DNA from: Microbacterium maritypicum MF109
Lineage (GTDB): Bacteria > Actinomycetota > Actinomycetes > Actinomycetales > Microbacteriaceae
Direction of reading: 5' to 3'
Length of the DNA stretch: 64,000 nt
NCBI RefSeq assembly: GCF_000455825.1
Contig: NZ_ATAO01000179.1
Coordinates: 1 to 64,000 of the forward strand
This document shows, in pieces, positions 19,798 to 28,721 of this stretch. The position numbers and the translations under genes are program-made. The notes under the pieces are model-generated. The model saw only the letters and a list, made by a program, of their open reading frames with translations, did not search any database and was not told the origin of the DNA. Each line of letters begins with the position of its first letter. The stretch's first letter is position 1.

Positions 19798-20332
19798 ACG
19801 ACGCTGCCCATTCGGCCACCCGGCGGCTGCTCTCCTCGTCGGAGATGTCCTCGACACGGGTCATGACCGACCAGCGCACACCGAACGGATCGCGGATGCT
19901 GGCGAACCGGTCGCCCGAGACGAAGGGCGCGGGCGCTTCACGCACGGCCGCTCCCGCGGCGACGGCCTTCTCGACGACCGCATCGACGTCCGAGACGTAC
20001 AGACCCATGGAGTAGCAGTCGTCGTCGCCGTCGGGGGAGCGCACGAGGTGGTAGTCGGGGTTCGGCTCTCCGAGCTGGAGCAGGCCGAGACCGAAGTCGA
20101 GGTCGGCGTGCGCGACCACCCCGCCGAACTCCGTGACGTCGATGACGCGGGCGCCGAAGACGTCGCGGTAGAACTCGATCGCCTGCTTCGCGTCGGGGAT
20201 CGCCAGGAAGGGCGTGAGGGAGGTGGCGCTGTTCGGGCGCCCGTTCGTCGTGTATGTCCCGTTCGCCCCGGTCGTCGGGGCGTTCGCGGGGGTCTTCGCG
20301 GTGGTGTCGTTCGTGGTGTCGTCAGTGCTCAT
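19766..20332 (-). CDS. VOC superfamily (glyoxalase/bleomycin-resistance fold) protein
   Basis: 188-residue protein of the vicinal-oxygen-chelate fold, similar to the PhnB/YdfO-like glyoxalase group. After a Thr/Asn-rich N-terminal tail of about 35 residues it shows TPFLAIPDAKQAIEFYRDVFGA, then a central strand VVAHADLDFGLGLLQLGE, and the closing DPFGVRWSVMTR. Enzymatic role and metal are not readable. The disordered tail is rich in DTT and NDTT repeats, and the true start could be further inside. It is divergent from the AraC regulator, with 87 bases between them, which may point to shared regulation. Confidence 0.8.
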   Translation of the reverse strand: MSTDDTTNDTTAKTPANAPTTGANGTYTTNGRPNSATSLTPFLAIPDAKQAIEFYRDVFGARVIDVTEFGGVVAHADLDFGLGLLQLGEPNPDYHLVRSPDGDDDCYSMGLYVSDVDAVVEKAVAAGAAVREAPAPFVSGDRFASIRDPFGVRWSVMTRVEDISDEESSRRVAEWAASFSAEPTDGAS

Positions 20333-20419
20333 GCCGCCACGTTAGGCGGGTCGGGATGGCGGTGGCTTGAAGATCTGCGACAGCATCCGGATGTCGGGTC
20401 CGGAGCCTACGCTGGGGCT

Positions 20420-21211
20420 ATGGTGAACCCGAGCCGCGGTGTGCTGTATCCCGCACGTCTGCCGCAGTTCCATCGGTTGCCGGCACCGTCGTCGGTGGCG
20501 GATCTGGTCGCGTGGTTCTGGATTCCGGAGTGGGACATCGAGCCCGGGCGCTCGTCGCGGCAGGAGGTGGTCGCCTATCCGGCGCTCAACCTCGTCGTCG
20601 ATGCGGATGCCGTGACGCTGTCGGGCGCGACCACCCGCCTGTCCCACCGCGATCTGCGGGGGAGCGGATGGGCTGTCGGTGCCCTTCTGCGACCGGCAGC
20701 AGTCGTCGCGCTGATCGACGATCCGTCATCCCTGGTCGACGCGGAGCGGGTGCTCGACGCGGGAGAGGTCGTCGCCGACCTCCGCCGTGCCGTGGCCGAC
20801 GCGATGGAGGCGGGTGAAGGGCGCCGGGAACGGGCGGTCGAGGCTGTCTCCCGGTGGCTCGAGAAGCGTGTGGGACCGGTTGGCGAACCTGCACGCCAGG
20901 CCAATGCCGCCATGGAGGTGCTGATGGGAGACGGGGCCGCCCTCACCACGGAGGAGGCCGCCACACGCCTGGCGGTCTCGGTGCGGACCCTGCAGCGCAT
21001 GACGCACCGCCACGTCGGGCTCTCGCCGGCCGCGATGATCCGGCGTCGGCGCCTGCAGGAGGCGGCGCAGCGGGTACGCGACGAGCCGGGAGTCGACCTG
21101 GCTTCGATCGCCGCAGAAATCGGGTACGCCGATCATGCGCATCTCACGCGGGACTTCCAGGCTGTGCTCGGCATCGCGCCGCGGGTGTACCGTTCCGAGA
21201 CGCGCGGCTGA
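20420..21211 (+). CDS. AraC family transcriptional regulator
   Basis: 263-residue regulator. An N-terminal DUF6597-like sensing domain (AWFWIPEWDIEPG, YPALNLVVD) precedes a C-terminal AraC-type double helix-turn-helix: TTEEAATRLAVSVRTLQRMTHRHVG, then DLASIAAEIGYADHAHLTRDFQAVLG and PRVYR. The start is fixed by TACGCT at 20408-20413, 6 bases before the ATG, a leaderless pattern. The open frame continues about 315 codons upstream antisense to the GDSL and VOC genes and should be ignored. Its target may be the divergent VOC gene. Confidence 0.88.
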   Translation: MVNPSRGVLYPARLPQFHRLPAPSSVADLVAWFWIPEWDIEPGRSSRQEVVAYPALNLVVDADAVTLSGATTRLSHRDLRGSGWAVGALLRPAAVVALIDDPSSLVDAERVLDAGEVVADLRRAVADAMEAGEGRRERAVEAVSRWLEKRVGPVGEPARQANAAMEVLMGDGAALTTEEAATRLAVSVRTLQRMTHRHVGLSPAAMIRRRRLQEAAQRVRDEPGVDLASIAAEIGYADHAHLTRDFQAVLGIAPRVYRSETRG

Positions 21212-21290
21212 GATCGGACAGGCGGAGCCCCGGAGTCGTGAGAGCTCAACCCCGAGGGCTCAACCCCGAGGAGCTCAGCGCCCGAGGAGT

Positions 21291-22520
21291 TCAGGCCCGT
21301 GTGAGCCGCAGACGCAGCAGGCGGTATCCGATGCCGAGCAGCACGACGGCGGTGCCGATGATCGACGCGAACACGGGCAGGGTGTTCACCAGGACCAGAC
21401 ATCCGAGGGCACCGAGAACCTGCAGCGCTCGCGGGTAGCGTCGCGCACGCCCGCGCTGCCGGAAGGCCGCGGCGTTCGCGATGAGGTAGTAGAGGAGGAC
21501 ACCGAAGGAGGAGAAGCCGATGGCACCGCGCAGGTCGGCGACGAGCACGATGGCGATCACGATGAGGGCGATGGTGATCTCGGCACGCTGCGGAACCTGG
21601 TGGTTCCGGTCGATCTTCGCGAGGAACCGCGGAACATCGCCCTCGCGGGCCATCGCCAGGGTCGTGCGGCCGATTCCGGTCAGCAGCGCCAGGAGCGCGC
21701 CGAGCGAGGCGGCAGCCGCGGCCACGCGGAGCACCGGAATCCACACCGATGCACCGGCTGCGGCGAGCAGATCGACCAGCGGCGCCGTCGCCCCGATCGC
21801 TTCGGCACCGAGCACGAGCACGACGACCGACCCGACCAGTGCGTACACGACGACGGCGCCGCCCAGGGCGAACACGATCGCACGGGGGATCGTGCGGGCG
21901 GGGTCGACGACCTCTTCGCCCATCGTCGCGATGCGCGCGTATCCGGCGAACGCGAAGAACAGCAGCCCGGCTCCCTGGAGCACCCCGTAGACCGTCGCCT
22001 CGGGCAGCGGAGGAGGAGCGGCCGTCGGGGCGGCTGCTATACCGAATCCGACCGCGACCGCGAGCCCGAGCAGCGAGCACGCCACGAGGATGCGGGTGAC
22101 CAGTGCTGTGCGGGTCACACCGAAGCAGTTCACGACGGCGAGAAGCACGACGGCCGAGACGGCGACGGGCACCTGCCAGCCGGCGGGGGCTGCATAGGCG
22201 GCGAACGTCATGGCCATGGCTGCGCAGCTCGCGATCTTGCCGATCACGAAGCTCCACCCCGCGATGAAGCCCCACCAGGGGCCGATCTCGGCGCGGGCAT
22301 AGGCATACGTGCCGCCGGCGACGGGGTGGGCGGCGGCGAGCTGCGCCGACGAGGTGGCGTTGCAGTACGCGACGACGGCGGCGATCGCGAGGGCGATGAG
22401 GATCCCGCTCCCGGCGACCCCGATCGCGGGTGCCCACACCGCGAAGACGCCGGCGCCGATCATCGATCCGAGGCCGATGGCGACGGCATCCGCGAGTGTC
22501 AGGCGACGGGCGAGGGGCAT
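21291..22520 (-). CDS. APC family amino acid permease
   Basis: 409-residue transporter with about twelve membrane helices. The first helix reads AVAIGLGSMIGAGVFAVWAPA, the diagnostic GSMIGAG glycine motif of the superfamily. The loop after helix 2 is HPVAGGTYAYARAEIG, and the helix 6 region is FAFAGYARIATMGEEVVDP. It is short for the family, close to the basic amino acid/polyamine branch. It begins only 4 bases after the CocE-type hydrolase on the same strand, so it is the last gene of the hydrolase operon. CACGAT lies 6 bases before its ATG, so an internal leaderless start is also possible. Confidence 0.88.
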   Translation of the reverse strand: MPLARRLTLADAVAIGLGSMIGAGVFAVWAPAIGVAGSGILIALAIAAVVAYCNATSSAQLAAAHPVAGGTYAYARAEIGPWWGFIAGWSFVIGKIASCAAMAMTFAAYAAPAGWQVPVAVSAVVLLAVVNCFGVTRTALVTRILVACSLLGLAVAVGFGIAAAPTAAPPPLPEATVYGVLQGAGLLFFAFAGYARIATMGEEVVDPARTIPRAIVFALGGAVVVYALVGSVVVLVLGAEAIGATAPLVDLLAAAGASVWIPVLRVAAAAASLGALLALLTGIGRTTLAMAREGDVPRFLAKIDRNHQVPQRAEITIALIVIAIVLVADLRGAIGFSSFGVLLYYLIANAAAFRQRGRARRYPRALQVLGALGCLVLVNTLPVFASIIGTAVVLLGIGYRLLRLRLTRA

Positions 22521-22524
22521 CCCG

Positions 22525-24258
22525 TCATCGTGGCACGCGGCGGTGAACGGCGGGTGACGCCGCCCCCGCGTGCGCCCCAGCCGTCACTGCGGCGGGCAGG
22601 GTGAGGGTGGCGGGATCGGAGCCTCCCACACGCACGGTCTGCTCGCTGGCGATCAGGCGCGAGTGATCGCGCACCGGATCATCGGTGCCGGAGTTGCGCA
22701 GATGCAGCGGGTGGGCGCCGGACGACACCTGCACGCGCAGACGCGACCCTGCGGCGAAGCGGTGGGCAAGGGGCGCGAGTTCGAGCCGGATACGGCCGGT
22801 GTCGTCGGTGCCGGTGTCGTCGGTGCCGGTGACGTCGGTGCCGGTGTCCTCGGTGCCGGTTTCGTCGGGCGAGAGACGTCGATACCCGTCGGTGACCGCT
22901 CGGGAGACGCCCCTGGAGTCGACCTCGCAGAGACGCACGAACAGGTCGGCTCGAGGATTCGACGATGCGAGACGCAGGGCGATCTCGGGCACTCCGATGA
23001 CGATCAGGTCTTCCGGAAGCGGATCACCGGTGAACACGAGGACATCGTCCCGGCGTTCGCGGGTGCTTTGTCTGCGTCGCCCTGCGGAGAAGGGATTGAG
23101 CGTGCGTCCGCCCCCGTCCGGCGTCGGGTCCGCCGGGTCGTAGCGGTATGTCAGCTCGGCGGTGGGGTGCTCGACACCGCTTCGGTCGAGTCGTCCGTCG
23201 GCGGTGAGGGCCATCGACATCGCCGAATGCGGCGGGGGCCAGATCTCCAGCTCCCGCGGGCCACCTCCTCCGGTCACGTCGAGGCGTACGCCCTCCGCGG
23301 CGGCGTCCGCGCGGAAGGAGCGCAGTACCTCGCGGGCGCCGATCACCGTGATCTCGGGGGCACCGTGCACCCAGTCGCCGATGATGAGGCGCACCGGGCG
23401 CCCCGCATCGCGGAGTGCGGCGTAGTCCGCCAGCTGACCGACCAGGAACAGGTCCTGCCATCCGGCCACGAGAGTGACCGGCGGGATGCTCTCGATGTCC
23501 TGTGCGAAGTGCATCGGCTCCCACCAGGGGTCGCCTTCGTCGCTGTGCTCGACCCAGTCGCGGAAGAACTGCGGGTCCGCGCCACGTGCCACGCGCACCG
23601 CGTCTGCAGGCGGGATCGCGAGCGCACCCCGACGGAAGGCGCGGCGGGCGCGCAGCAGTGCCCACGCCTTCGACGGCAGCGACCGCTCCTGGATGTCCAG
23701 CGCGTACGCCCACGTGAGCGGCGTGTCGATCGAGAATCCGCCGCCCGGGTAGAGGATCGCGTCGTCGAACCGCCGCGCCGAGATCGCGATGCCCAGGGCG
23801 TCCGGACGCACGTCGCCGTCGCAGTAGGCCCACTGGGTCACGCCGAAGTAGCTTCCGCCCCAGGAGTGCACGCGTCCTGTCGCCCACGGCTGCGCGCGCA
23901 ACCACCGCATCGTCGCCTGTCCGTCGGAGACCTCGTCGTGCAGCGGGTCGAACACTCCTCCCGACCCGAATGTGCCCCGGCAGCTCTGCACCACGACATG
24001 GTGCCCGCGTTCGGCGAGGAACAGGGCCACCCCGGCGATGCCGTCACGCCCGTACGGGGTGCGGATCAGCACGGTGTGCCCGTCGGATCCCTCCGCATGC
24101 CAGTGGTCGGTGAGGAGTGCGGCTCCGTCGTCCGCCGAGACCGGGATGTCGGCCGTGCGCGTGACCTTCCGATGCGTCTGCGGGGGCATGTCGACGGATC
24201 GGGAGAGGCGTCGGTACTCACGGCGGGCTGTGCCGCCGAGACGGGGAGCATCGGTCAT
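22525..24258 (-). CDS. CocE/NonD family hydrolase (X-Pro dipeptidyl-peptidase-like)
   Basis: 577-residue serine hydrolase of the cocaine esterase/glutaryl-7-ACA acylase/X-Pro peptidase group. The alpha/beta domain has RTPYGRDG, QSCRGTFGSGG (oxyanion side) and the nucleophile elbow SWGGSYFG with Ser136; the acid lies in AGWQDLF and the histidine in GDWVHG. The C-terminal half is the jelly-roll domain. In one of its loops (about residues 464-488) lies a five-copy pentapeptide repeat encoded by a 15-bp minisatellite. The ATG overlaps the stop of the MFS gene by 4 bases. Substrates may be acylated amino acids, esters or proline peptides; the neighbouring permease fits an amino acid product. Confidence 0.9.
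   Translation of the reverse strand: MTDAPRLGGTARREYRRLSRSVDMPPQTHRKVTRTADIPVSADDGAALLTDHWHAEGSDGHTVLIRTPYGRDGIAGVALFLAERGHHVVVQSCRGTFGSGGVFDPLHDEVSDGQATMRWLRAQPWATGRVHSWGGSYFGVTQWAYCDGDVRPDALGIAISARRFDDAILYPGGGFSIDTPLTWAYALDIQERSLPSKAWALLRARRAFRRGALAIPPADAVRVARGADPQFFRDWVEHSDEGDPWWEPMHFAQDIESIPPVTLVAGWQDLFLVGQLADYAALRDAGRPVRLIIGDWVHGAPEITVIGAREVLRSFRADAAAEGVRLDVTGGGGPRELEIWPPPHSAMSMALTADGRLDRSGVEHPTAELTYRYDPADPTPDGGGRTLNPFSAGRRRQSTRERRDDVLVFTGDPLPEDLIVIGVPEIALRLASSNPRADLFVRLCEVDSRGVSRAVTDGYRRLSPDETGTEDTGTDVTGTDDTGTDDTGRIRLELAPLAHRFAAGSRLRVQVSSGAHPLHLRNSGTDDPVRDHSRLIASEQTVRVGGSDPATLTLPAAVTAGAHAGAASPAVHRRVPR
22795..22869 (-). repeat. 15-bp tandem repeat, five copies, inside the CocE-type gene
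   Basis: On the plus strand the unit GCCGGTGTCGTCGGT starts at 22795, 22810, 22825, 22840 and 22855, with one or a few changes per later copy. In the protein this reads as T-G-T-D/E steps: ETGTE, DTGTD, VTGTD, DTGTD, DTG. The period is a multiple of three, so copy-number change would keep the frame. Confidence 0.95.
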
Positions 24259-25556
24259 CGCACGCCCTTCACTCTGGTGACCGCGAATGCGGCGATCACG
24301 GCCATCACGACCGCGCCGATGTAGAGGGCCGCGAAGTTCTCACCTGTCGGCGAGCCTATGCGGGTGGCGAAGAATCCGAAAACGGGCACGAGGATGCCCG
24401 GCAGCAGATAGGCGAGGGCCACGATGCCGAGATCCTTGCCGGCGTCATCCACGGAGGGGAGGCACTCCGTCATCAGGGCGACATCGGCCGCGATGTAGGC
24501 GCCTTGACCGGCCCCGACGACCGCGATCCCGACGAGGAAGAACGCGATGTCACCGAAGGAGATCGCCAGTATCAGGCCTCCCGCGCTGGCGAGTGCGCCG
24601 ATGACGACGCTCGGCTTGCGGCGGCCCGTGCGATCGGAGATCACCCCGAACACGAATGCCATCACCAGGTTCATGAGCGTGAAGGCCGCCGTGGCCTGCG
24701 TCTGCACCGCGGCGATCTCCGTCGGGTCGTCGATGCCGAAGCGGCCCGAGATCGTCAGGTAGAGGTAGCTCGTGACCGACACGATCGATGCGGTCATGAA
24801 GAAGCGGCACAGCCAGGCCCAGGCGAAGTCGGGGTAGCGGCGGGGGCTCAGCCAGAACGTCGCCAGAACGGCGTTCCAGTCCATCGGGTCGGCGGGCTGC
24901 CGGCGACGGATGTCCTTCAGCGTGAAGAACAGCATCAGTGCCAGGAGCACGGAGAACCCGCCGGGGATCAGGAACATGCCGACCTGGCCGATCGGGGCGA
25001 CCACTCCGGCGAGCGACACTCCGCCGAGGATCCCGATCGCGGTGGCGGCCCCCGTGACGGCCGACATGATGGCGCGGATGCTGCGGCGGATCTGGTCGGC
25101 GAACAGCGTGTGGACCGTCATCGACACGGCGCCCCAGCCGACCAGGACCAGGATGGTGCCGGCTCCGAGCGCGAGGAGGGAGGGGGCGGTCGCCTGCACG
25201 ACGTATCCGGCCAGGGCGATCAGCGAGCCGGAGAGGATCCAGGGGCGGCGGATGCCGAGGCGGGACATCGATCGATCGCTCAGACGACCGAAGATCGGCG
25301 TCGTGATGAGGATGGCGGCGCCGCCGAGCGTGAGGATGATGCTGAGGTCGCCCGTCGCCTGGTCGGGGTCCCACTCCTTGAGGAGCTGGGGGATCGCGAC
25401 GCTGGCGACGCCCTGGGCGATGCCGGATCCGAGCCACGCGAGCACGAAGGCGATCCAGAACCAGCGTGTCTGGCGCTGACCGGGGATCGCGTCGGTGGTG
25501 AGTGGCGGAGCGGGGTCTGCGGGGAAGACAGGATCGACTGCGTGGGTGGACATCAT
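24255..25556 (-). CDS. MFS transporter
   Basis: 433-residue major facilitator with about twelve helices in two halves. The loop 2-3 signature appears as TPIFGRLSDRSMSRLGIRRPW and again in the second half as VFGVISDRTGRRKP. The general shape (WFWIAFVLAWLGSGIAQGV at the start) resembles sugar-cation symporters of the SLC45/GPH-like group. It starts at tandem ATGs with GGAG 3-6 bases upstream. The stop overlaps the CocE hydrolase start, and 32 bases separate it from the preceding alpha/beta hydrolase, so it belongs to the same operon. Its cargo is probably the substrate or product of these hydrolases. Confidence 0.87.
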   Translation of the reverse strand: MMSTHAVDPVFPADPAPPLTTDAIPGQRQTRWFWIAFVLAWLGSGIAQGVASVAIPQLLKEWDPDQATGDLSIILTLGGAAILITTPIFGRLSDRSMSRLGIRRPWILSGSLIALAGYVVQATAPSLLALGAGTILVLVGWGAVSMTVHTLFADQIRRSIRAIMSAVTGAATAIGILGGVSLAGVVAPIGQVGMFLIPGGFSVLLALMLFFTLKDIRRRQPADPMDWNAVLATFWLSPRRYPDFAWAWLCRFFMTASIVSVTSYLYLTISGRFGIDDPTEIAAVQTQATAAFTLMNLVMAFVFGVISDRTGRRKPSVVIGALASAGGLILAISFGDIAFFLVGIAVVGAGQGAYIAADVALMTECLPSVDDAGKDLGIVALAYLLPGILVPVFGFFATRIGSPTGENFAALYIGAVVMAVIAAFAVTRVKGVR

Positions 25557-25588
25557 CGTCTCCGGATCTCGGTCGGGGTGGGGAAGGG

Positions 25589-26605
25589 TCACAGGTGCGC
25601 TCCCGTGGTCGTCACTGCATCCGCGGGGGAGTGACCGGCGGAGCGGTAGGCATCGGCGAGTTCCCGGACGAAGACGTCGCGCCACTGGCGTGCCCTCTCC
25701 CACCGGCCGGTCAGGCCGGGGGAGGCATGGTCGTGGCCGGCGCCGATGCGCAGGACCACGGGGACTCCGGCCTCGCGCAGCGCGTCGGCGTACGCCATCG
25801 CGCCGTCCAGGAGGGGATCGAATTCGGCGGCGAGGATCAGGGCGGGAGCGAGGTCGCGGTGGTCTGGCGCGTCCAGCGGAGAAGCGTCGGCGAGGGGAGC
25901 GCCGGCGCGATAGACCTCGGCGAGGTGCATGGCCGCCTCCCAGTCCGCGGCGGCGAGGCGGCGGGGCATCGATGCGCCGACGAGGCGCAGCGCGGCCGGA
26001 AGCACTTCGAGCGCCTGGTGGTGCAGAGATGTTCCGGCGTCGCGCTCGCGCAGCGCGGCGGAGGCTGCGATGGTCGCGCCGGCGGAGTTGCCGCCCACGC
26101 CCAGCCGATCCGCATCGATCGCGAGCTCGTCGGCACGTTCGCGCAGATCCGCCAAGGCCGCGACGGCGTCGTCGACCGGAGCGGGGAACGGGTGCTCGGG
26201 CGCCAGCCGGTATTCGAGCGAAATGATCTGGACGCCGGAGCGCAGTGCGCGATCCGCACAGAGCCGATCGTTGAGCGACTCGTCGATCGTGCCGCCGGTC
26301 CAACCGCCGCCGTGCAGCCACAGCATCGTGGGGAGGGCGCCCGGCGCGGCTGCGGTGCGGAACCGTCGGGCGCGCAGCGGACTTTCCCCTCCCGCCACCG
26401 TCAGATCGTCGATCTCCACGCCCGAGGGGACCGGCGCGGTGAACTCGGAGGCCAGGAGGTCGCTCAGCTCCCGCTGCGCCCGGCGACGCGCACCCATGGC
26501 GGGCGACTCCAGCTCGGGGAGGGTCGCGGAGAGCTCGCGGATGCGCTGGATCCACTCCAGGATCGCCGGACTCAGCGGCGGCTCGTGCTGCTCCTGGTCG
26601 CTCAT
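25589..26605 (-). CDS. Alpha/beta hydrolase, hormone-sensitive-lipase family
   Basis: 338-residue carboxylic ester hydrolase. The oxyanion motif is intact as LWLHGGGWTGG, the nucleophile elbow is GVGGNSAGATIA, the acid is in AAEFDPLLDGAMAY and the histidine in IGAGHDHASPG, all typical of the HSL/bacterial type IV esterase family. The start at 26605 overlaps the stop of the upstream hydrolase by 4 bases (ATGA). Having two paralogous esterases side by side suggests stepwise removal of acyl groups or two ester substrates. Confidence 0.9.
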   Translation of the reverse strand: MSDQEQHEPPLSPAILEWIQRIRELSATLPELESPAMGARRRAQRELSDLLASEFTAPVPSGVEIDDLTVAGGESPLRARRFRTAAAPGALPTMLWLHGGGWTGGTIDESLNDRLCADRALRSGVQIISLEYRLAPEHPFPAPVDDAVAALADLRERADELAIDADRLGVGGNSAGATIAASAALRERDAGTSLHHQALEVLPAALRLVGASMPRRLAAADWEAAMHLAEVYRAGAPLADASPLDAPDHRDLAPALILAAEFDPLLDGAMAYADALREAGVPVVLRIGAGHDHASPGLTGRWERARQWRDVFVRELADAYRSAGHSPADAVTTTGAHL

Positions 26606-27612
26606 GACGGCGTCCTTCCATGGAGGGTGCGCAGCTCGGAGACGACCAGGCGATGCGCGGCATCCGCTGCGGGCACGAATCCGGTCGAACCGAGCGAGCC
26701 GTGCGTCTGTCCGATGAAGCGCATCGCGGTCACCGGGACCCCGGAGGCGGAGAGCGCTCGGGCATAGGCTTCTCCGTCGCCGCGCAGGGGGTCGAGCTCG
26801 GAGGTGAGGATCACGGCGGGCGGAAGCCCCTCGTGCGATGCGGCCCGCAACGGGGACGCATACGGGAGGCGAGCGGCCGCGGCATCCTCGCCGACATACT
26901 GCCGGACCAGGGTGCGGCCGACCGCGCGCACGATGACTCCCGGCATCCGCGCATCGATGCCGGCCATATCGGCATGACCCATGGTCAGGTCGAGTGCGGG
27001 GTTCTCCAGCAGCTGCAGGGCGATCGGATGCGCCGAGCGATCGCGGTTCATCAACGTCACGGCTGCGGCGAGGTCGCCTCCCGATGAGGCCCCACCCACG
27101 GCGAGGCGGTCCGGCGATGTCCCCAGCTCCGTCGCGTGGGTGTGCGTCCACTCGAAAGCCGCCCAGCACTGCTCCGGTTGGGTCGGGAACTGCTGCTCCG
27201 GGGCGTGGGCGTAGTCGGCGGCGACGATCACGATCCCCGCATCCCGCGCTCGGGCTCGGAACCGCGCGTCCCACGAGACCCAGTCGATCCCGGCGATCGT
27301 GAATCCGCCGCCGTAGAAGTACACCAGCGCGGGGAGGCCCGAGCCGGGTGGCGTGCGCTCCTCGCCGGGCCAGTAGACGCGCACGCGTACGTCGGGGTGC
27401 CCGTCGACCGGAACGATGTGCTCCTCGGCGGCGGTGGGGAGCGGCGTGATCCCGAGCGCGGCGCTCACGGTGTCGTCGTTCCTGGCAGCGACCCGGCGTC
27501 GTCCTGCGGGGTCTGCGGGTTCCTCCTCGAGCAGAGGCGCGACCCGCTCCTCCCACGCCGCCACGGCGCTGTCGAGGGTCGGGCGCCGGAATCGGGACCG
27601 CGGTGTCGGCAT
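26602..27612 (-). CDS. Alpha/beta hydrolase, HSL-like with YGGGF oxyanion motif
   Basis: 336-residue hydrolase and first gene of the LacI-linked cluster. The nucleophile elbow is GGASSGGD, the acid is in LTSELDPLRGDGEAY and the histidine in GQTHGSLG. The family's HGGG oxyanion motif reads YFYGGGF here, with Tyr in place of His, as in some esterases of this family. I chose the ATG at 27612 because AAGGAG lies 7 bases upstream; an ATG nine codons earlier lacks this and would reach into the promoter area. It is divergent from the LacI gene. Confidence 0.88.
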   Translation of the reverse strand: MPTPRSRFRRPTLDSAVAAWEERVAPLLEEEPADPAGRRRVAARNDDTVSAALGITPLPTAAEEHIVPVDGHPDVRVRVYWPGEERTPPGSGLPALVYFYGGGFTIAGIDWVSWDARFRARARDAGIVIVAADYAHAPEQQFPTQPEQCWAAFEWTHTHATELGTSPDRLAVGGASSGGDLAAAVTLMNRDRSAHPIALQLLENPALDLTMGHADMAGIDARMPGVIVRAVGRTLVRQYVGEDAAAARLPYASPLRAASHEGLPPAVILTSELDPLRGDGEAYARALSASGVPVTAMRFIGQTHGSLGSTGFVPAADAAHRLVVSELRTLHGRTPS

Positions 27613-27629
27613 CGGGCATCTCCTTCGAC

Positions 27630-27696
27630 GGTTCCGCACCGGTGGGTTCCGACCGGGGCGGGTTCCGACCTAGTCTGAGGAATCGAAGAACTTCGA
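27630..27696. promoter_or_regulatory. Shared control region of the LacI gene and the hydrolase operon
   Basis: Three direct repeats, GGTTCCGCACC (27630-27640), GGTTCCGACC (27645-27654) and GGTTCCGACC (27661-27670), are spaced 15-16 bases apart. TAGTCT at 27671-27676 is a good -10 hexamer for the regulator. It is followed by a perfect inverted repeat TCGAAG-AA-CTTCGA (27683-27696) where the transcript would begin, a typical place for a LacI-family operator. Confidence 0.6.
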
Positions 27697-27716
27697 TGAA
27701 GAAGGGAGGTCCGAGC

Positions 27717-28721
27717 ATGCGCGCACGACCGGGGCGGGTCACCATCTACGACGTCGCGGAGCGCGCGGGAGTGAGCATCTCCACCGTGTCGCTGGCGGTG
27801 AGTGCGCCGCACAGGGTGCGACCCGAGACCCGCGAACGCATCGTCGCCGCGGCCACCGCGCTCGGGTATCGGATGACGCAGGGGCGACGCGTGGGGGCCG
27901 CGCGCATCGCGGTCGCTGCACCGTTCACGACCTACCCCTCGTACCTGCGTCGCCTGTCCGGGATGCTCCGCAGGGCCAGGGATGCGGCGGTCGACATCAT
28001 CCCCTACGACCTCGATTCGGCGGCGGCCGCCGATGAGCCGCTGCTCGACGTGCTGCCCACGCGCACGGACGCCACCGGCCTCGTGGTGATGGGGGTTCCG
28101 CTCGGCGGCGCGGCGCGACGGGCGAGCAGGGCCGCGCGCATCCCGGTGGTCTACGTCGACGTGGTGCCGACGCGGTCGGACGTGGGAGGTCCGGTCGTCC
28201 TCGTCGACGACCGTGACGGCGGTGCGCAGATCGGCCGCCACCTCGCCGGCCTCGGACATCGTCGTGTCCTGTTCGTGCATGAGCCGCAGCGCTCGCCGGC
28301 CTACGTGTCGGCCGGGATGCTCCGTATCGAAGGGCTCACGCAGCACCTGGCGATGACCGACCTGGCGGTCGCTGATCCCTCCGCGGTCGACGGCCGGGTG
28401 ATCGCTGCGGCCCGCGCCGCGGGTGCGACGGCGATCGTCGCGAACCACGACCAGTTCGCCGCCGCGGTGCTGTCGGCGTTGCGCGCGGATCCCGGCACCG
28501 CTCCGCTCGCGGTCGTCGGCTACGACGACGGCGAGGTCGCTGCGGCGCTCGACCTCACGACCGTGCGGCAGCCGTTCGAGGAGAGCGGTCGCACGGCTCT
28601 GGAGCTCGTCCTCGGACTGGTGTCGGGCGCATCGACCGCGCACGACACCGTGCGCCTCGCCCCCACCCTGATCGCGAGGGCGTCGACGCTCGCCGGCGGG
28701 ATCAGCCCCGCGAAGCGGTGA
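27717..28721 (+). CDS. LacI family transcriptional regulator
   Basis: 334-residue regulator with the N-terminal LacI helix-turn-helix (VTIYDVAERAGVSISTVSLAVS, residues 8-29) and a periplasmic-binding-protein-like effector domain (VVYVDVVPT, VLVDDRDGGAQIGRHLAGLGHRRV, VVGYDDGEVAAALDLTTVRQP). LacI members with this layout usually bind sugars or nucleosides. I start it at the ATG at 27717, which has AAGGGAGG 7 bases upstream; earlier in-frame starts cross the operator-like palindrome. It probably represses itself and the divergent hydrolase/MFS operon. Its end overlaps the convergent DUF4442 gene by 20 bases. Confidence 0.92.
   Translation: MRARPGRVTIYDVAERAGVSISTVSLAVSAPHRVRPETRERIVAAATALGYRMTQGRRVGAARIAVAAPFTTYPSYLRRLSGMLRRARDAAVDIIPYDLDSAAAADEPLLDVLPTRTDATGLVVMGVPLGGAARRASRAARIPVVYVDVVPTRSDVGGPVVLVDDRDGGAQIGRHLAGLGHRRVLFVHEPQRSPAYVSAGMLRIEGLTQHLAMTDLAVADPSAVDGRVIAAARAAGATAIVANHDQFAAAVLSALRADPGTAPLAVVGYDDGEVAAALDLTTVRQPFEESGRTALELVLGLVSGASTAHDTVRLAPTLIARASTLAGGISPAKR

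Noticed and set aside
21244-21270. Two copies of GCTCAACCCCGAG before the AraC/APC boundary
   Set aside because: This is a 13-bp repeat present only twice with a poor third copy in a short convergent gap; it is too small to call a functional element.
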